DNA of 64,000 nt from Streptomyces pilosus. GTDB taxonomy: Bacteria; Actinomycetota; Actinomycetes; Streptomycetales; Streptomycetaceae. The notes beneath the pieces were generated by a model, which had not been told where the DNA came from, did no database searches, and worked only from the letters and a program-made list of their open reading frames with translations. The translations under genes were made by a program, and so were the position numbers. The stretch's first letter is position 1. Each line of letters starts with the position of its first letter. This document shows positions 15,873-26,668 of the stretch, piece by piece. Where the stretch lies: contig NZ_BMTU01000003.1 in the NCBI RefSeq assembly GCF_014649835.1, positions 434,001-498,000 of the forward strand, written 5' to 3'.

Positions 15873-16979
15873 GTGCGAGTGGGGGAGTTACTGCCGCTTT
15901 CGGAGGGGCTACCGACCGAAGTGCGTGCGCTGTGCGGGGCCCTGCGGGACATGCTGGCGAGCCTGGACGTCTCAGTGCGTCGTTATGCCGCCCGACGCAG
16001 TCGCGATCCTGGAGCCGTCTCCCGTTACATGAGTGGCGCGAGGATCCCACCCTGGGATTTCGTGCTGGACCTGCTGAACGATGTTTCGGAGGTTCGGGGA
16101 ATCGCGCCGACCCCAGAAGCTGTCGCAGTCGTCAAAGATATGCATCGCAATGCGCTGAAAGTCAGCAATTCCCCTGCCCATGCAGTGCTTCTCCTGCAGG
16201 ACCAGCTCGCCGATGCGGACAGAGAAGCTCGTTCGGCGATTATCGAGCGGCAGGTACTCACGGGGGCATTGCAGGAGCGCCAGCGGCGGATCGCTGAACT
16301 GCAAGTGCAGATCAGCTATGCAGAGGCGCAGAGAGGTCGACAGGTCCGAGAGCTGACGGCCGAGGTTGAGGCGTACCAGAAGCAATTCGCCGGCCTGGCG
16401 TCGGAGCGCGATCGGCTCAGGACGATTGTTCGGCAGCTGGAGAGGCAGCTGCACGAAGCGAATAGCCGTGGTCTCGAAGCCGAGCAGCGCTGTGAACTGC
16501 TGGAACGACAGTTGGCCGCCATCGACGAGGAGGGTGCGAGCGGCGAGTGGAGCTCGCTGGCGAAGGTTGCCCGAATCTTGCTGGTCGACAGCAGGCCTGA
16601 CAACCTTCTGGCCCTACGGGCGATTCTCGCGCCGTTCAACCATGATCTGCTCGAGGCCGGCTCGGGTGAACAAGCGCTGAGTGTCCTCGACTCCACCGAA
16701 GGGGTAGCCCTCATTCTCTTGTCCGCGGAGATGGAGAGAGGTATGGATGGGTTCGAGATAGCTGCGCACGTCAAACGCCGCATTCGAAGTCGCCGCATCC
16801 CCGTTATCTTTCTCACTGCCGAGAAACATGGGCCGCACTACACTTTCCGGGGGTATGCGGCTGGAGCCGTCGACTATATTTCCAAACCCTTCGACCCGTG
16901 GGTCCTGCGGGCGAAAGTTGCAGTTTTCGTCGAGCTGTACCGGCAACAGCAGCAGCGCACCGTTGACGGACTGGAATAG
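15873..16979 (+). CDS. HTH - coiled coil - degenerate receiver protein
   Basis: A 368-residue protein. Residues about 15-70 resemble an XRE-like HTH of actinobacterial regulators (SVRRYAARRSRDPGAVSRYMSGARIPPWDFV). Residues about 105-225 form a long heptad-rich coiled coil. Residues about 233-355 are a CheY-like receiver (ARILLVDSRPDNLLALRAIL). The phospho-acceptor position reads LILLSAEMERGMDG, i.e. Ser instead of Asp, and the acidic pair is reduced (VDS), while Thr (FLTAE) and Lys (SKPFDP) remain. Phosphorylation-independent signalling or oligomerisation is therefore likely. The start is GTG 15873 (GTG 15879 possible); codon 6 is TTA. No cognate kinase is adjacent. Confidence 0.75.
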   Translation: MRVGELLPLSEGLPTEVRALCGALRDMLASLDVSVRRYAARRSRDPGAVSRYMSGARIPPWDFVLDLLNDVSEVRGIAPTPEAVAVVKDMHRNALKVSNSPAHAVLLLQDQLADADREARSAIIERQVLTGALQERQRRIAELQVQISYAEAQRGRQVRELTAEVEAYQKQFAGLASERDRLRTIVRQLERQLHEANSRGLEAEQRCELLERQLAAIDEEGASGEWSSLAKVARILLVDSRPDNLLALRAILAPFNHDLLEAGSGEQALSVLDSTEGVALILLSAEMERGMDGFEIAAHVKRRIRSRRIPVIFLTAEKHGPHYTFRGYAAGAVDYISKPFDPWVLRAKVAVFVELYRQQQQRTVDGLE

Positions 16980-17009
16980 GACGTCAGCTCGGCTCTGCCT
17001 GGGGCGACG

Positions 17010-17273
17010 GTGGTCGAAGCGGTGGGGGTGCGGTGGCGACTCATGGTGTGCCCCGGTGCCTACGGCCCGATGCGACCTGCGGATCTGGCCGGCCTCCGCC
17101 GCCGGGACGACGATGTCGACGCCCTGCGCGTCCGGTTCCGCCTGGCCGAGCCGGAGCGGATGAGCGGCCGACGGGCCCAGGGCGAGACCGAGTCGGAGGC
17201 CGGGACCCGGACTGTGATCCACCAGCACTCCGACGAGAAGCGTTCCGGCACAGATCCGGCACGCGACGAGTGA
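17010..17273 (+). CDS. Small hypothetical protein (doubtful)
   Basis: An 87-residue frame from GTG with Streptomyces-like third-position GC, arginine/glutamate-rich, without a motif I recognise. It occupies most of the 345-bp gap between the degenerate receiver gene and the tRNA terminator. No clear ribosome-binding site supports it; other frames here are also open because of GC content. Confidence 0.3.
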   Translation: MVEAVGVRWRLMVCPGAYGPMRPADLAGLRRRDDDVDALRVRFRLAEPERMSGRRAQGETESEAGTRTVIHQHSDEKRSGTDPARDE

Positions 17274-17287
17274 TCACAGCGGACAGC

Positions 17288-17317
17288 AAAAAGGCCCGGG
17301 TCGATGACCTGGGCCTT
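17288..17317 (-). terminator. Rho-independent terminator of the tRNA-Gly gene
   Basis: AAGGCCCGGG-TCGATGA-CCTGGGCCTT forms a near-perfect hairpin. Read on the minus strand it ends in a T run, directly downstream of the tRNA. Confidence 0.8.
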
Positions 17318-17325
17318 CCTCATGG

Positions 17326-17396
17326 AGCGGGTGACGAGAATCGAACTCGCGCTCTCAGCTTGGGAAGCTGATGTTCTACCATTAAACTACACCCGC
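17326..17396 (-). tRNA. tRNA-Gly (anticodon CCC)
   Basis: On the minus strand the sequence starts GCGGGTGTAGTTTAATGG and ends GTTCGATTCTCGTCACCCGCT. The acceptor stem GCGGGTG pairs with CACCCGC. The anticodon arm TCAGC-TTCCCAA-GCTGA gives CCC. The T-arm GTTCGATTC is standard and no CCA is encoded. It marks the boundary between the accessory left part and the conserved right part of the window. Confidence 0.95.
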
Positions 17397-17663
17397 GCAC
17401 GATCCAGGCGCCGCCCGCGAGCGGTGTCCGGATGCTCGATCACTCTACCCCATGGCAGGCTCCCGGTGTTCAGAACCCGGGGGCCTGATGGCGTTTCAGG
17501 GATTGGATCCGGCTGCGGGGGGCAGTCGTCGGGGCGTACGGTGGAGCGGCGGTGTGGGTGTGGGGTGCCGCCTGGAGAGTCGTTCCTTTGATCCCGTAAC
17601 GTGGCTTTTGTCGTCAGGGCAGCAAGCCAGGCGCGGTTCTTGGGGAAGGGACTCTTGGACTTG

Positions 17664-17822
17664 ATGGAGCGCACCGTCGTCCGCTGTGCCGATGGGCACG
17701 TGTTCACCGCCACCTCGTTCCCGATGCAGCAGGCCGAGCGACTCGGCCCCGGCCGGCTCTTGCGGTGTCCGCGCTGTGCGCGGCTCCGCAGTGTCGTGCC
17801 GGTCAGCCTGCAGAGGCAGTAG
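17664..17822 (+). CDS. Small zinc-ribbon-like protein
   Basis: A 52-residue protein starting [19 protein letters not shown] and containing [14 protein letters not shown]; the Cys/His pairs (CxDGH and CPRC) suggest a small metal-binding fold. GGAAGGG at 17643-17649 is better spaced to an in-frame TTG at 17655, which would add three residues. It precedes dcd, as in related genomes as far as I recall. Function unknown. Confidence 0.65.
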   Translation: MERTVVRCADGHVFTATSFPMQQAERLGPGRLLRCPRCARLRSVVPVSLQRQ

Positions 17823-17905
17823 GGACCGGGCGGTACAGGCAGAGGGCGCGGGCGCGCGGGGCGGCCGGTTGTGGGCGTTCCGCGCGCCTTGCGTATTCTC
17901 GGGGC

Positions 17906-18481
17906 GTGCTTCTCTCAGACAAGGACATCCGGGCCGAGATCGACGCCGGGCGGGTGCGGATCGATCCCTACGACGAATCCATGGTGCAGCCCTCCAGCAT
18001 CGACGTACGCCTCGACCGCTTCTTCCGGGTGTTCGAGAATCACCGGTACCCCCACATCGACCCGTCGGTGGAGCAGTCGGACCTGACGCGGCTGGTGGAG
18101 CCGGAGGGGGACGAGCCGTTCATCCTGCACCCCGGTGAGTTCGTGCTGGCCAGTACGTACGAGGTCATCTCGCTGCCGGTCGACCTGGCGTCACGGCTGG
18201 AGGGCAAGAGCTCGCTCGGGCGGCTCGGGCTCGTCACGCACTCCACGGCCGGGTTCATCGACCCGGGGTTCTCCGGGCACGTGACGCTGGAGCTCAGCAA
18301 CCTCGCGACGCTCCCCATCAAGCTGTGGCCCGGTATGAAGATCGGGCAGCTGTGCATGTTCCGGCTCAGCTCGCCGGCCGAGCACCCGTACGGCAGTGAG
18401 CGCTACGGGTCCCGGTACCAGGGGCAGCGGGGGCCGACGGCCTCGCGGTCGTACCTCAACTTCCACCGGACGCAGGTGTGA
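17906..18481 (+). CDS. dcd: dCTP deaminase
   Basis: A 191-residue enzyme that deaminates dCTP to dUTP in pyrimidine deoxynucleotide synthesis. Characteristic segments: [12 protein letters not shown] start (GTG), [43 protein letters not shown] with the catalytic Glu, and GQLCMFRL. Length equals the usual Streptomyces protein. The stop overlaps the next gene's GTG (GTGA), so the two are co-translated. Confidence 0.95.
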   Translation: MLLSDKDIRAEIDAGRVRIDPYDESMVQPSSIDVRLDRFFRVFENHRYPHIDPSVEQSDLTRLVEPEGDEPFILHPGEFVLASTYEVISLPVDLASRLEGKSSLGRLGLVTHSTAGFIDPGFSGHVTLELSNLATLPIKLWPGMKIGQLCMFRLSSPAEHPYGSERYGSRYQGQRGPTASRSYLNFHRTQV

Positions 18482-18975
18482 GCGGCGTGCGCGAGAACCT
18501 CAGCTACGAGCAGTTCGGCGTCGCCGTCCGTGAACTCGCCCAGACCATCGCCGACGACGGCTACCAGCCGGACGTGGTGCTGAGCATCGCGCGCGGTGGG
18601 GTGTTCGTGGCGGGCGGGCTGGCGTACGCCCTGGACTGCAAGAACATCCACCTGGTGAACGTCGAGTTCTACACCGGGGTCGGGACCACGCTCGAGATGC
18701 CCGTCATGCTCGCGCCGGTGCCCAACGCCATCGACTTCACCGACAAGAAGGTGCTGATCGCCGACGACGTCGCCGACACCGGCAAGACGCTCAAGCTCGT
18801 CCGCGACTTCTGCCTCGACGCCGTCGCCGAGGTGCGCAGCGCCGTCATCTACGAGAAGACGCAGTCGCTGGTGAAGTGCGAGTACGTGTGGAAGCGCACC
18901 GACGAGTGGATCAACTTCCCGTGGAGCGTCCAGCCGCCGGTGGTGCGGCGGGACGGGCAGGTGCTCGACGCCTGA
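18478..18975 (+). CDS. Phosphoribosyltransferase-family protein
   Basis: A 165-residue protein with the PRPP-binding motif [17 protein letters not shown] and an N-terminal [18 protein letters not shown], the pattern of xanthine/guanine-type phosphoribosyltransferases. C-terminal [13 protein letters not shown] is typical of this xanthine/hypoxanthine-like subgroup. It is coupled to dcd by a GTGA overlap; nucleotide salvage is likely, the base is unknown. Confidence 0.9.
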   Translation: MSGVRENLSYEQFGVAVRELAQTIADDGYQPDVVLSIARGGVFVAGGLAYALDCKNIHLVNVEFYTGVGTTLEMPVMLAPVPNAIDFTDKKVLIADDVADTGKTLKLVRDFCLDAVAEVRSAVIYEKTQSLVKCEYVWKRTDEWINFPWSVQPPVVRRDGQVLDA

Positions 18976-18996
18976 CGGCGGGCCGTGGTCATGCGG

Positions 18997-19023
18997 AAAG
19001 GGCTCCCCGAGGGGAGCCCTTTT
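18997..19023. terminator. Terminator after the dcd operon
   Basis: AAAGGGCTCCCC-GA-GGGGAGCCCTTTT is a tight GC-rich hairpin with a T run, positioned between the convergent phosphoribosyltransferase and YIP1 genes and usable in both directions. Confidence 0.85.
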
Positions 19024-19054
19024 CGTGTGGCCGTGTGGCCGTGTGGCCGGCAGG

Positions 19055-20011
19055 TCAGAACGTGCCGAGCTTCACGATCGACAGCAGGGCGACCAGCTGG
19101 ATCGCCGACGCGCCCAGGGCCTTCGGCCAGGGGAGGTCGTGGGAGCGGCTGACCATGATCGTGAGGAGGGCGCCGGCCGCCACCCAGGTCGCCCAGCCGA
19201 GGAGCTGGACGAAGGAGGCGTCGCCGCCGGCGAACATGGCGACGACCAGGCGCGGCGCGTCCGTGATGGACATGATCAGCATGGAGAGGCCGACCGTGGG
19301 CTGCCAGGCGCCGTTGCCGCCGAGCTGGCGGGCCAGGGTGTGGGTGACCACGCCGAGGATGAAGGCGCTGAGGACCAGCGCGACGGCCGTCGTCAGGACG
19401 ATCGGGACCGCGTTGGACAGGGTGGCGTTGATGGCGTCCTCGCGGGCGCCGTCGAAGCCGAAGACGGCGAGCAGGCCGTAGAGGAAGGTGACGACGAGGG
19501 CGGGGCCCCACATCGCGTAGTCGCGCATCTGGAAGAACGTCTGCGCGGGGGACAGGACGATGCCCTTCAGCAGGTCCTTCCAGCCCAGCCGGGGGCCGAC
19601 CGGGCCGGGGTGCGGGGCCGTGCCGGCGTGGTAGGTCTCGCCCTGGGTGTAGGGGTCGTCGTTGACGGAGAAGGCCTGGGTGTGGCCCGGGTTGTTGGCC
19701 GCGTACGGGTCGTGGGGGGCGCCGTGGGAGCCGGGAGGGTAGGCGCCGTCGCCGAAGTACTCCGGCTCGCCGTAGCCGCCCGGACCACCGTGCCCACCGT
19801 GCCCGCCGTGCCCGTGTCCGCCGCGGCCGCCGTGCGGCTGCGGCCAGGGGCTGCCGCCCCCGCCGCCCGGTCCGTACGAGGGCGGCTGTGGCGCCTGCGG
19901 GTAGCCGTAGGACGGCCCCGGCGGCGTCTGCTGCCCGTGCGGGGGGTGTTGCGGTCGCGCGTTGGGAGCGCCGTTGTTGTTACGGCCGCGTCCGATCCTG
20001 AATCCAGCCAC
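19055..20011 (-). CDS. YIP1-family membrane protein
   Basis: A 318-residue protein. Residues 1-150 are a low-complexity Pro/Gly/His/Gln-rich cytosolic region; the rest holds a YIP1-type domain starting GPRLGWKDLLKGIVLSPAQTFFQMRDYAMWGPALVV with about five membrane helices. GTG 20011 (VAGFRIGRGRNNNG) is chosen as start; the frame stays open upstream to 20092 with no better site. Function in bacteria is unknown; a membrane organisation role is a guess. Confidence 0.75.
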   Translation of the reverse strand: MAGFRIGRGRNNNGAPNARPQHPPHGQQTPPGPSYGYPQAPQPPSYGPGGGGGSPWPQPHGGRGGHGHGGHGGHGGPGGYGEPEYFGDGAYPPGSHGAPHDPYAANNPGHTQAFSVNDDPYTQGETYHAGTAPHPGPVGPRLGWKDLLKGIVLSPAQTFFQMRDYAMWGPALVVTFLYGLLAVFGFDGAREDAINATLSNAVPIVLTTAVALVLSAFILGVVTHTLARQLGGNGAWQPTVGLSMLIMSITDAPRLVVAMFAGGDASFVQLLGWATWVAAGALLTIMVSRSHDLPWPKALGASAIQLVALLSIVKLGTF

Positions 20012-20394
20012 GTCATCGAACGTACCTGGTCCCGGGCTGCCGCGTGCCGGGCCCCGGCATTCGGGCGGGGCATTGCGGCCGAGCTGTGACATCCCCTAAG
20101 GGGTCGTCAGCCGGGGTGTCCGTCGTGCGGAGGGGACGGGGAGGGAGGCGTCCTCCGCGCGGGGGACGTGCGGGAACAGGCGAGGGCGGGCGAGGGCGGA
20201 CCCGCGGGGACGAGCGGGCGCGAACCGAACGGGGACGAGCGGGCGCGAACCGAACGGGACGAGCGGGCGCGAACCCACGGGTACCAGCGGGAGCGGACCC
20301 GCGGAGAGGGGCGGGCGCGGGCGGGGCGGGACGGGGGTGAACACGGTGGAGGGGCCGCCCGGCTGGACGGCCCCTCCGCTGCACTCGCCTGCCG
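20012..20394. repeat. Intergenic stretch with 25-bp tandem repeats
   Basis: A non-coding 383-bp gap. Two exact copies of a 25-bp unit beginning GGGGACGAGCGGGCGCGAAC (20206-20230, 20231-20255) and a shortened third copy (20256-20276) are embedded in degenerate GCGGGCG-rich sequence. Long apparent frames here are artefacts of composition. Confidence 0.8.
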
Positions 20395-22677
20395 CTACTT
20401 CACCGGCTCCGGCTCGGGAGCGGGCTCGCTCTCCTCCTCGCCGGCCGGGTCGACCGGCGTCTTGACGGACTCCAGCAGCAGCTGGGCGACGTCGACGACC
20501 TGGATGGACTCCTTGGCCTTGCCGTCGTTCTTCTTGCCGTTGACCGAGTCGGTCAGCATGACGAGGCAGAACGGGCAGGCGGTGGAGACGATGTCCGGGT
20601 TGAGGGCGAGGGCCTCGTCGACGCGCTCGTTGTTGATGCGCTTGCCGATCCGCTCCTCCATCCACATCCGGGCGCCGCCGGCGCCGCAGCAGAAGCCGCG
20701 TTCCTTGTGGCGGTGCATCTCCTCGTTGCGCAGGCCCGGGACCTTGCCGATGATCTCGCGCGGGGGCGTGTAGATCTTGTTGTGGCGGCCCAGGTAGCAC
20801 GGGTCGTGGTAGGTGATGATGCCCTCGACCGGGGTGACCGGGATGAGCTTGCCCTCGTCCACCAGGTGCTGGAGCAGCTGGGTGTGGTGGATGACCTCGT
20901 AGTCGCCGCCGAGCTGCGGGTACTCGTTGCCGAGGGTGTTGAGGCAGTGCGGGCAGGTGGCGACGATCTTCTTCGCCGACTTGGGCTTCTTCGACTCCTC
21001 GGTGAAGTTGCCCTCGTCGTCCATCTCCTCGCCGAAGGCCATGTTCAGCGCGGAGACGTTCTCCATGCCGAGCTCCTGGAAGAGGGGCTCGTTGCCGAGG
21101 CGGCGGGCGGAGTCGCCGGTGCACTTCTCGTCGCCGCCCATGATGGCGAACTTGACGCCCGCGATGTGGAGCAGCTCCGCGAAGGCCTTGGTGGTCTTCT
21201 TGGCGCGGTCCTCCAGGGCGCCGGCGCAGCCGACCCAGTACAGGTACTCGACCTCGGAGAGGTCCTCGATGTCCTTGCCGACGACCGGGACCTCGAAGTC
21301 GACCTCCTTGGTCCACTCCAGGCGCTGCTTCTTCGCCAGGCCCCAGGGGTTGCCCTTCTTCTCCAGGTTCTTGAGCATCGTGCCCGCCTCGGACGGGAAC
21401 GCGGACTCGATCATGACCTGGTAGCGGCGCATGTCGACGATGTGGTCGACGTGCTCGATGTCGACCGGGCACTGCTCGACGCAGGCGCCGCAGGTGGTGC
21501 AGGACCACAGGACGTCGGGGTCGATGACGCCGTTCTCCTCGGCGGTGCCGATGAGGGGGCGCTCGGCCTCGGCGAGGGCGGCGGCGGGGACGCCGGCGAG
21601 CTGCTCCTCGGACGCCTTCTCCTCGCCCTCCATGGTCTTGCCGCCGCCGGCCAGCAGGTAGGGGGCCTTGGCGTGCGCGTGGTCGCGCAGGGACATGATC
21701 AGGAGCTTGGGGGAGAGGGGCTTGCCGGTGTTCCAGGCGGGGCACTGCGACTGGCAGCGGCCGCACTCGGTGCAGGTGGAGAAGTCCAGCAGGCCCTTCC
21801 AGGAGAACTGCTCGACCTGGGAGACGCCGAAGACGTCGTCGTCACCGGGGTCGGTGAAGTCGATGGGCTTGCCGCCGGAGGTCATCGGCTGGAGGGCGCC
21901 GAGGGCGGTGCCGCCGTCGGCCTCGCGCTTGAACCAGATGTTGGGGAAGGCGAGGAAGCGGTGCCAGGCCACACCCATGTTGAGGGTGAGCGAGACGACG
22001 ATCATCCAGACGAACGAGGTCCCGATCTTGATCGTGGCGACCAGGTAGACCAGGTTCTGCAGCGTCTCGACCGACAGGCCGTCGAAGGCGAGGACCAGCG
22101 GGTACGAGGCGAAGTACGCGGGCTCGTATCCGTCCACGTGGTGCAGGGCGCCCTCGAGGCCGCGCAGCACGTAGATGGCGAGGCCGATGGTGAGGATGAC
22201 GGCCTCGACGAAGTACGCCTGGCCGGACTTGGAGCCGGTGAAGCGGGACTTGCGGCCGGGGCGCGTCGGCAGGCTCAGCAGCCGGATGACGATGAGGACG
22301 GCGATGCCGATGACGGTCATGACGCCGATGAACTCGATGTACATCTCGAACGGCAGGAAGCCGCCGATGACCGGCAGCACCCAGTCGGCCTGGAAGAGCT
22401 GGCCGAAGGCCTGGGCGAGGGTCGGCGGCAGGGTCAGGAAGCCGACGGCGACGAACCAGTGGGCGATGCCGACGATGCCCCACCGGTTCATGCGGGTGTG
22501 GCCGAGGAACTCCCGCACCAGGGTCACACTGCGCTGGTAGGGATTGTCGGTCCGGGCGCCGGCCGGGACCGGCTGGCCCAGCTTGAAGTACCGGACGAAC
22601 TGGCCGATCGCGCGTGCGAGCAGCGCAACGCCGACCACGGTCAGGACCAGCGACACGATGATCGCGGCGAGTTGCAT
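20395..22677 (-). CDS. Membrane Fe-S oxidoreductase (HdrD/GlpC-like, CCG domains)
   Basis: A 760-residue redox protein. Residues about 1-260 hold about six membrane helices resembling a haem b/nitrate reductase gamma-type anchor. Two 4Fe-4S ferredoxin motifs follow (CTECGRCQSQCP and CTTCGACVEQCP). Two CCG (heterodisulfide-reductase) modules complete it, visible in CPHCLNTLGNEYP, HDPCYLGRHNKIY, GFCCGAGG and ACPFC. It presumably passes electrons between a cytosolic donor and the quinone pool; the partner is not encoded nearby. A Glu/Pro-rich tail ends the protein. Normal for actinobacteria. Confidence 0.9.
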   Translation of the reverse strand: MQLAAIIVSLVLTVVGVALLARAIGQFVRYFKLGQPVPAGARTDNPYQRSVTLVREFLGHTRMNRWGIVGIAHWFVAVGFLTLPPTLAQAFGQLFQADWVLPVIGGFLPFEMYIEFIGVMTVIGIAVLIVIRLLSLPTRPGRKSRFTGSKSGQAYFVEAVILTIGLAIYVLRGLEGALHHVDGYEPAYFASYPLVLAFDGLSVETLQNLVYLVATIKIGTSFVWMIVVSLTLNMGVAWHRFLAFPNIWFKREADGGTALGALQPMTSGGKPIDFTDPGDDDVFGVSQVEQFSWKGLLDFSTCTECGRCQSQCPAWNTGKPLSPKLLIMSLRDHAHAKAPYLLAGGGKTMEGEEKASEEQLAGVPAAALAEAERPLIGTAEENGVIDPDVLWSCTTCGACVEQCPVDIEHVDHIVDMRRYQVMIESAFPSEAGTMLKNLEKKGNPWGLAKKQRLEWTKEVDFEVPVVGKDIEDLSEVEYLYWVGCAGALEDRAKKTTKAFAELLHIAGVKFAIMGGDEKCTGDSARRLGNEPLFQELGMENVSALNMAFGEEMDDEGNFTEESKKPKSAKKIVATCPHCLNTLGNEYPQLGGDYEVIHHTQLLQHLVDEGKLIPVTPVEGIITYHDPCYLGRHNKIYTPPREIIGKVPGLRNEEMHRHKERGFCCGAGGARMWMEERIGKRINNERVDEALALNPDIVSTACPFCLVMLTDSVNGKKNDGKAKESIQVVDVAQLLLESVKTPVDPAGEEESEPAPEPEPVK

Positions 22678-22994
22678 GGGGGCTCCTCGGGCCTGCGAGG
22701 GGTTTCGAGAGGGATTCCGGGGGGTCCCGGGGGCTCCGGTACGGCTTCCCCGAGATTACTAAGCGGTAACTTATGCAGTCCGTTTGAGACTACCCCCATC
22801 TCCGGCCGCACTGTAGCCGGGCACGGGGTGATCTGAATCGCTGAGGGTTGCCTACCCGGGTGACCCCGGTGGGCGACCCGGCGGGCGCCCGGACGGGGGT
22901 CCCGGATGGCGTCCGGACGGGTGTCCCGGATGGCATCCGGGATCCGATCGTGTTATTCACGCCAAATCGGTCCATACGCCCCTAACTTATATCC
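22678..22994. promoter_or_regulatory. Divergent region: TTAC-N6-GTAA dyad and a 24-bp repeat
   Basis: A 317-bp gap. TTAC-TAAGCG-GTAA at 22756-22769 lies about 80 bp upstream of the Fe-S gene start and resembles TetR-type operators. A 24-bp unit beginning CCGGACGGGGGTCCCGGATG is repeated at 22889 and 22913. AT-rich sequence at about 22950-22990 may be the promoter of the transferase gene. Confidence 0.45.
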
Positions 22995-24032
22995 GTGCTC
23001 TACGGGATCGCCGCCGCCGCCACCGCCCTGCTGCTGTCCGCCCTCCTCACGGCGGTGCTGCGGGCCCCCGCCCTGCGCCTGGGAATCCTGGACCGCAGAC
23101 GGCGCAGGCCGCTGCCGCTGTCCGGGGGAGCCGCCGTCGCACTGGTCACCGGGCTGGTCGCGGCCGCCGGGGACGCGGCGGGCCTCGCGCCGCTCGGTAC
23201 CGGGGTCGGGCGCCTGCTGACCGCCGCCGCCTGGGTGGGCGCGCTGGGGCTGGCCGTGGACGTGTGGCGGCTGCGGTGGTGGGTCCCGCTCGCCGGTACG
23301 GCCGTGGCGGCGGCGCTCGTCGTGCCGTACGGGGAGACCGGGGTGGCGGGCGGGGTGCTCGCCGCGGTGTGGATCGTGGCCGTCGCCGCGGGGTTCCGGG
23401 GGCTGGACCACGCCGACGGGCTGGCCGGCGGGGTGGGGACGGTGACGGCGTTCGCCGTGGCGGCCTGCGCGGCGGCGGAGCTGATGGACGGGGTCGCGGT
23501 GCTGCTGAGCGTGCTGGCCGCCGCGCTCGCCGGGTTCCTGCTGCACAACTGGTACCCCGCGCGGGCGGGGCTCGGGGCGGGCGGCTCGCTGTTCACGGGG
23601 TTCACCGTCGCCGCAGCGGCGGTGTTCGTCCGGGCGGGGCAGGAGGCCGGCCCGGGTGCGGGCGTGCTGTTCGCGCTCACCGCCGTGGTGTGCGCGGACG
23701 CCGTGCTGGTGCTGCTCGCCCGGCGGCTGGCCCGGTGGCCGCTCACCCGCCGGCGGCCGGACCACCTCGGGCACCGGCTGCGCCGGCTGGGGATCGCTCC
23801 CCGTGCGGTGGCCGTGCTGCCCGGTGTGGCCGCGCTGGGCGGGGTACTGGTCGGGGTGGGCGTGCACACCGGACGGATGTCCGGGGGTGCGGTGCTGTGG
23901 GTGGCGGCGGCCGCCGTCGTGGCGGTTCTCGCCCTCGTCCGCGTTCCCGTCACCCCCGCTTTCCGGGCCCGACAGCGGTCCTCCAGTGAATCGGCGCAGG
24001 TCACAAGCCAGTTGCGTGTAAGGAACGGATAA
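22995..24032 (+). CDS. MraY/WecA-like polyprenyl-phosphate glycosyl-1-P transferase
   Basis: A 345-residue integral membrane protein with about ten helices. RRRRPLPLSGGAAVAL near residue 40 and GFRGLDHADGLAGGVG near residue 135 match the family's N-terminal and catalytic Asp motifs, with HNWYPARAGLGAGGSLF and RRPDHLGHRL further on. Family members transfer a sugar-1-phosphate from a UDP-sugar to undecaprenyl phosphate. The catalytic Asp pattern is less canonical than in MraY (HADGLAGG for NFxDGLDG). GTG start. It lies directly upstream of dnaK. Confidence 0.8.
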   Translation: MLYGIAAAATALLLSALLTAVLRAPALRLGILDRRRRRPLPLSGGAAVALVTGLVAAAGDAAGLAPLGTGVGRLLTAAAWVGALGLAVDVWRLRWWVPLAGTAVAAALVVPYGETGVAGGVLAAVWIVAVAAGFRGLDHADGLAGGVGTVTAFAVAACAAAELMDGVAVLLSVLAAALAGFLLHNWYPARAGLGAGGSLFTGFTVAAAAVFVRAGQEAGPGAGVLFALTAVVCADAVLVLLARRLARWPLTRRRPDHLGHRLRRLGIAPRAVAVLPGVAALGGVLVGVGVHTGRMSGGAVLWVAAAAVVAVLALVRVPVTPAFRARQRSSSESAQVTSQLRVRNG

Positions 24033-26632
<2,600 letters not shown>

Positions 26633-26668
26633 CGCGGAAGCTGACGCAGGGAAGGAGGGACGTCGGGG

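Noticed and set aside
20206..20276. Possible CRISPR-like array
   Set aside because: The 25-bp units are contiguous with no unique spacers, and no cas genes are present.
20096..21766. 556-codon minus-strand frame overlapping the Fe-S oxidoreductase
   Set aside because: It is a shifted reading of the Fe-S gene plus the GC repeat downstream; the residues are Arg/Pro/Gly-rich without any domain.
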